A stretch of 6,137 nucleotides of DNA, from positions 1 through 6,137 of the forward strand of contig JASHUC010000336.1 in the NCBI GenBank assembly GCA_030040235.1, read 5' to 3'. Under the pieces are notes generated by a model, which saw only the letters and a list, made by a program, of their open reading frames with translations, was not told where the DNA came from and made no database searches. This DNA comes from Gammaproteobacteria bacterium. Its GTDB lineage: Bacteria > Pseudomonadota > Gammaproteobacteria > Steroidobacterales > Steroidobacteraceae. Shown in pieces: positions 1-6,137 of the stretch (its first letter is position 1; each line of letters begins with the position of its first letter). Both the position numbers and the translations under genes were made by a program.

Positions 1-1036
1 TGTCGCCCGAGTTGAGCGTTCCGGAGTACACGCGGAAGAAGGTGAGATTCCCGACGAAGGGGTCGTTCAGGATCTTGAACGCGAGCGCCGAGAACGGCGC
101 GCCGTCGTCCGCCTTGCGCGTGATCGGCTCGCCGCGCTGGTCGATGCCCTTCACCGCCGGCATGTCCAACGGCGAGGGCATGAACTCGATGGTCGCGTCG
201 AGCACCGCCTGCACGCCCTTGTTCTTGAATGCCGAGCCGCACATGCACAGGCAAATCTCGTTCTTGAGCGAGCGCTCGCGCAGCCCGCGCCGGATCTCGG
301 CATCGGAGAGCGTGCTCTCCTCGAGGTACTTGTGGAGCAGCTCCTCGCTCCCCTCGGCCGCCGCCTCGATCATCTTGCCGCGATACTCCTCGGCCTGGGC
401 GAGGAGTGCGGGTGGAATCTCGCGGTACTCGAAGCGCATCCCCTGGGTCTCCATGTCCCAGTAGATGGCCTTCATGCGGATGAGGTCGATCACCCCTTCG
501 AAGCCGTCCTCGGCTCCGATCGGCAGCTGGATCGCAATGGGGTTGCCCCGCAGCCGCTCGCGGATCTGCTGCACGCAGCGCAGGAAGTTGGCCCCCGCGC
601 GGTCCATCTTGTTGACGAAGGCGATACGCGGCACACCGTAGCGGTTCATCTGCCGCCACACGGTCTCCGACTGCGGCTGCACGCCCGAGACGGCGCAGAA
701 GACCGCGATCGCGCTGTCGAGCACGCGTAAGGAGCGCTCCACCTCGATCGTGAAGTCCACGTGGCCGGGCGTGTCGATGATGTTGATGCGGTGTTCGGGG
801 AAGGTGTTGTCCATGCCCTTCCAGAAGCAGGTGGTCGCCGCCGCGGTGATGGTGATGCCGCGCTCCTGTTCCTGCTCCATGTAATCCATGACCGCAGCAC
901 CGTCGTGCACCTCCCCAATTTTGTGCGAGACGCCGGTGTAGAACAGGATGCGCTCGGTCGTGGTCGTCTTCCCGGCGTCGATGTGCGCCGAGATCCCGAT
1001 GTTCCGATAGCGCTCGATGGGCGTTGAGCGGGGCAC
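1..1036 (-). CDS. fusA: Translation elongation factor G (EF-G), N-terminal half; 3' end outside window
   Basis: EF-G is a cytosolic GTPase that drives tRNA-mRNA translocation and, with RRF, ribosome recycling. The frame is open from a GTG at 1034-1036 to the left edge, giving 345 codons of a protein usually near 700 residues. The translation begins [20 protein letters not shown]. Visible GTPase motifs are the P-loop AHIDAGKTT (residues 17-25), switch I with RGITIT (59-64), G3 DTPGH (88-92, including catalytic His92), G4 NKMD (142-145) and a G5-type GSAF (267-270). The G' insert lies between G4 and G5, and the fragment ends in early domain II ([13 protein letters not shown]). The GTG is chosen because the family N-terminus starts there and AGGA lies 6 bases upstream. 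Domains III-V, and so most known fusidic-acid resistance positions, are not visible. It is the third gene of the str operon; tuf commonly follows. No frameshift or missing motif is seen, and the EF-G2 paralogue is unlikely given the operon context. Confidence 0.98.
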   Translation of the reverse strand, partial: MPRSTPIERYRNIGISAHIDAGKTTTTERILFYTGVSHKIGEVHDGAAVMDYMEQEQERGITITAAATTCFWKGMDNTFPEHRINIIDTPGHVDFTIEVERSLRVLDSAIAVFCAVSGVQPQSETVWRQMNRYGVPRIAFVNKMDRAGANFLRCVQQIRERLRGNPIAIQLPIGAEDGFEGVIDLIRMKAIYWDMETQGMRFEYREIPPALLAQAEEYRGKMIEAAAEGSEELLHKYLEESTLSDAEIRRGLRERSLKNEICLCMCGSAFKNKGVQAVLDATIEFMPSPLDMPAVKGIDQRGEPITRKADDGAPFSALAFKILNDPFVGNLTFFRVYSGTLNSGD

Positions 1037-1042
1037 TTTCAG

Positions 1043-1046
1043 TCCT
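1043..1046 (-). promoter_or_regulatory. Ribosome binding site of fusA
   Basis: AGGA on the minus strand lies 6 bases before the GTG start at 1034-1036 and supports that start over any other. It overlaps a CCTAGG palindrome (1044-1049) and directly follows the hairpin and T-run region of the rpsG-fusA spacer, so upstream RNA structure could influence its access. Confidence 0.8.
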
Positions 1047-1051
1047 AGGTC

Positions 1052-1083
1052 AAAAAATGGGTGAGAAGCCTCGCGCTCGAGGC
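1052..1083 (-). terminator. Hairpin followed by T6 run in the rpsG-fusA spacer (weak terminator or attenuator candidate)
   Basis: On the minus strand, GCCTCG and CGAGGC (1078-1083 and 1068-1073) form a perfect 6-pair stem around a 4-base AGCG loop. A run of six Ts follows at 1052-1057, but 10 bases separate it from the stem. That distance is unlike a classical intrinsic terminator, where the U-tract abuts the stem. The left arm also belongs to a 10-base palindrome, GAGGCGCCTC (1079-1088), so other folds are possible. The inverted repeat is directly visible. A function in reducing fusA read-through is inference. Confidence 0.35.
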
Positions 1084-1092
1084 GCCTCGTCA

Positions 1093-1111
1093 CCGCGCGC
1101 TGCCCGCGCGG
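1093..1111 (-). repeat. Inverted repeat, second stem-loop of the rpsG-fusA spacer
   Basis: CCGCGCG (1105-1111) and CGCGCGG (1093-1099) form a perfect 7-pair, all-GC stem around a 5-base GGCAG loop on the minus-strand transcript. Outer bases GCCT (1112-1115) could also pair with AGGC (1084-1087) across a short bulge, giving a longer stem that competes with the next hairpin. No T-run follows it directly, so an RNA-stability or attenuation role fits better than termination. Confidence 0.6.
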
Positions 1112-1118
1112 AGGCTGA

Positions 1119-1134
1119 CCGCAGAGGGCTGCGG
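1119..1134 (-). repeat. Inverted repeat, first stem-loop after rpsG
   Basis: CCGCAG (1129-1134) and CTGCGG (1119-1124) form a perfect 6-pair stem with a 4-base CCCT loop, 15 bases after the rpsG stop codon on the minus strand. It is the first of three stem-loops in the 113-base rpsG-fusA spacer. No U-tract follows, so it is not a stand-alone intrinsic terminator. It could stabilise the 3' end of a processed rpsL-rpsG transcript. Confidence 0.55.
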
Positions 1135-1149
1135 CGCCCTCGAGACGGC

Positions 1150-2017
<868 letters not shown>

Positions 2018-2050
2018 GGTTGCGAAATCGCTCGACGGGGCTATCAGATG

Positions 2051-2088
2051 AAACACCGGGCCGCCCCTTCGAAGACGGCCCGGTGCTT
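2051..2088 (-). terminator. Strong GC-rich hairpin upstream of rpsL, terminator or attenuator candidate
   Basis: On the minus strand AAGCACCGGGCCG (2076-2088) and CGGCCCGGTGTTT (2051-2063) pair over 13 positions with one G-U, around a 12-base loop. The inner 10 pairs are a perfect inverted repeat (2054-2063 and 2076-2085). The stem runs straight into a short T-rich tail (TTTCATCT), weaker than a textbook U-tract. It lies about 110 bases after the rpoC stop and 33 before the rpsL ATG, downstream of the predicted rpsL promoter. It could therefore limit rpoC read-through and attenuate rpsL itself. Hairpin confidence is high; confidence that it terminates is moderate. Confidence 0.6.
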
Positions 2089-2089
2089 A

Positions 2090-2106
2090 CGGAATCACTG
2101 CTTCCG
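2090..2106 (-). repeat. Inverted repeat, second stem-loop of the rpsL leader
   Basis: CGGAA (2102-2106) and TTCCG (2090-2094) form a perfect 5-pair stem around a 7-base GCAGTGA loop on the minus-strand RNA. It lies one base from the terminator-like hairpin on one side and one base from the first leader stem on the other, so it could stack with them. Modest on its own; notable for its position in a tandem series. Confidence 0.4.
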
Positions 2107-2107
2107 A

Positions 2108-2128
2108 TCCAGCATGCATCGGGCTGGA
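2108..2128 (-). repeat. Inverted repeat, first stem-loop of the rpsL leader
   Basis: TCCAGC (2123-2128) and GCTGGA (2108-2113) form a perfect 6-pair stem with a 9-base loop, about 10 bases after the predicted transcription start. Bases in its loop (CCGAT, 2118-2122) can instead pair with ATCGG at 2104-2108. That fold excludes both this stem and the next one, so two mutually exclusive structures are available. Confidence 0.45.
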
Positions 2129-2144
2129 CCGAGAAAGGCGGGCG

Positions 2145-2173
2145 ATTCTAGGTAGCGACCCTCATCGTGTCAA
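2145..2173 (-). promoter_or_regulatory. Sigma70 promoter of the rpsL-rpsG-fusA (str) operon
   Basis: On the minus strand a perfect -35 TTGACA (2168-2173) is separated by exactly 17 bases from a -10 TAGAAT (2145-2150; 5 of 6 match TATAAT). The -10 is followed by an all-GC discriminator CGCCCGCC (2137-2144), so the start should fall near 2135-2139. GC-rich discriminators are a known feature of stringently controlled rRNA and ribosomal protein promoters, so inhibition by ppGpp is a reasonable inference. No AT-rich UP element is seen upstream. The -35 begins 21 bases after the rpoC stop, in the expected orientation and gap for an independent str operon promoter. Confidence 0.85.
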
Positions 2174-2186
2174 CCGCTGTTGCGGT
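2173..2186 (-). repeat. Small inverted repeat just after rpoC
   Basis: ACCGC (2182-2186) and GCGGT (2173-2177) form a 5-pair stem with a 4-base AACA loop, 8 bases after the rpoC stop codon. It has no U-tract and touches the first base of the rpsL -35 box, so it is unlikely to terminate rpoC transcripts. It may be chance. Confidence 0.25.
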
Positions 2187-2194
2187 GCACTCGC

Positions 2195-6137
<3,943 letters not shown>

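Larger units (their letters stand above)
2018..2139 (-). promoter_or_regulatory. Structured 5' leader of rpsL (candidate attenuator leader)
   Basis: If transcription starts around 2135-2139, as the promoter at 2145-2173 predicts, the rpsL mRNA has a leader of about 120 bases. Three non-overlapping stem-loops follow one another at 2108-2128, 2090-2106 and 2051-2088, filling most of it, and then about 30 unstructured bases lead to the ATG. An alternative pairing CCGAT (2118-2122) with ATCGG (2104-2108) would disrupt the first two stems. The stems are visible directly. A regulatory role is inference, helped by my recollection that attenuator-type rpsL leaders were proposed in pseudomonads and Rickettsiales. 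Confidence 0.5.

Noticed and set aside
12..730. Plus-strand open frames opposite fusA
   Set aside because: They are antisense to an EF-G frame with all GTPase motifs, and their translations are low-complexity with no recognisable domain or ribosome binding site.
2018..2056. Upstream GTG start for rpsL
   Set aside because: It would sit within the arm of the terminator-like hairpin and add 13 residues absent from S12; MATTGQL is the normal start.
2051..2088. Plus-strand terminator at the pre-rpsL hairpin
   Set aside because: There is no plus-strand gene ending here, and on that strand the stem is followed by CTTACGG rather than a U-tract.

Overview
The window is a conserved bacterial housekeeping block, all on the minus strand. 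In transcription order (right to left) it reads rpoC (lacking about 97 N-terminal codons at the right edge), rpsL, rpsG and fusA (cut at the left edge after 345 codons). I see no plus-strand gene, tRNA, rRNA, mobile element, CRISPR array or integration signature. The DNA is strongly GC-rich, with third codon positions mostly G or C. RpoC aligns with E. coli RpoC almost without gaps, carries the large proteobacterial trigger-loop insertion, and has the sequence style of a gammaproteobacterium. I cannot name the genus.

Layout. 2195-6137: rpoC, RNA polymerase beta' from the residue equivalent to E. coli R98 to the stop. 2018-2194: a 177-base gap with a near-consensus sigma70 promoter (TTGACA, 17 bases, TAGAAT), a GC-rich discriminator and three stem-loops in a row; the last is a 13-pair terminator-like hairpin just ahead of rpsL. 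1646-2017: rpsL (S12). 1630-1645: a 16-base gap holding the rpsG ribosome binding site. 1150-1629: rpsG (S7). 1037-1149: a 113-base spacer with three more perfect stem-loops, a T6 run and the fusA ribosome binding site. 1-1036: fusA (EF-G) from a GTG start through the G domain into the start of domain II.

How the parts work together. S12 and S7 are small-subunit proteins: S12 sits at the decoding centre and S7 nucleates the 30S head. EF-G drives translocation, and beta' is the catalytic subunit of RNA polymerase. In many proteobacteria the rpoBC cluster lies directly upstream of the str operon (rpsL-rpsG-fusA-tuf), as here. The promoter after rpoC would let the str genes be transcribed independently, and the structured leader offers a control point both for that promoter and for read-through from rpoC.

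The proteins look ordinary and intact wherever they can be seen. What deserves a second look is the non-coding DNA: the promoter and hairpin leader before rpsL, the weak rpsL ribosome binding site, the short rpsL-rpsG gap, and the hairpin-rich rpsG-fusA spacer. I found no previously undescribed multi-gene system.
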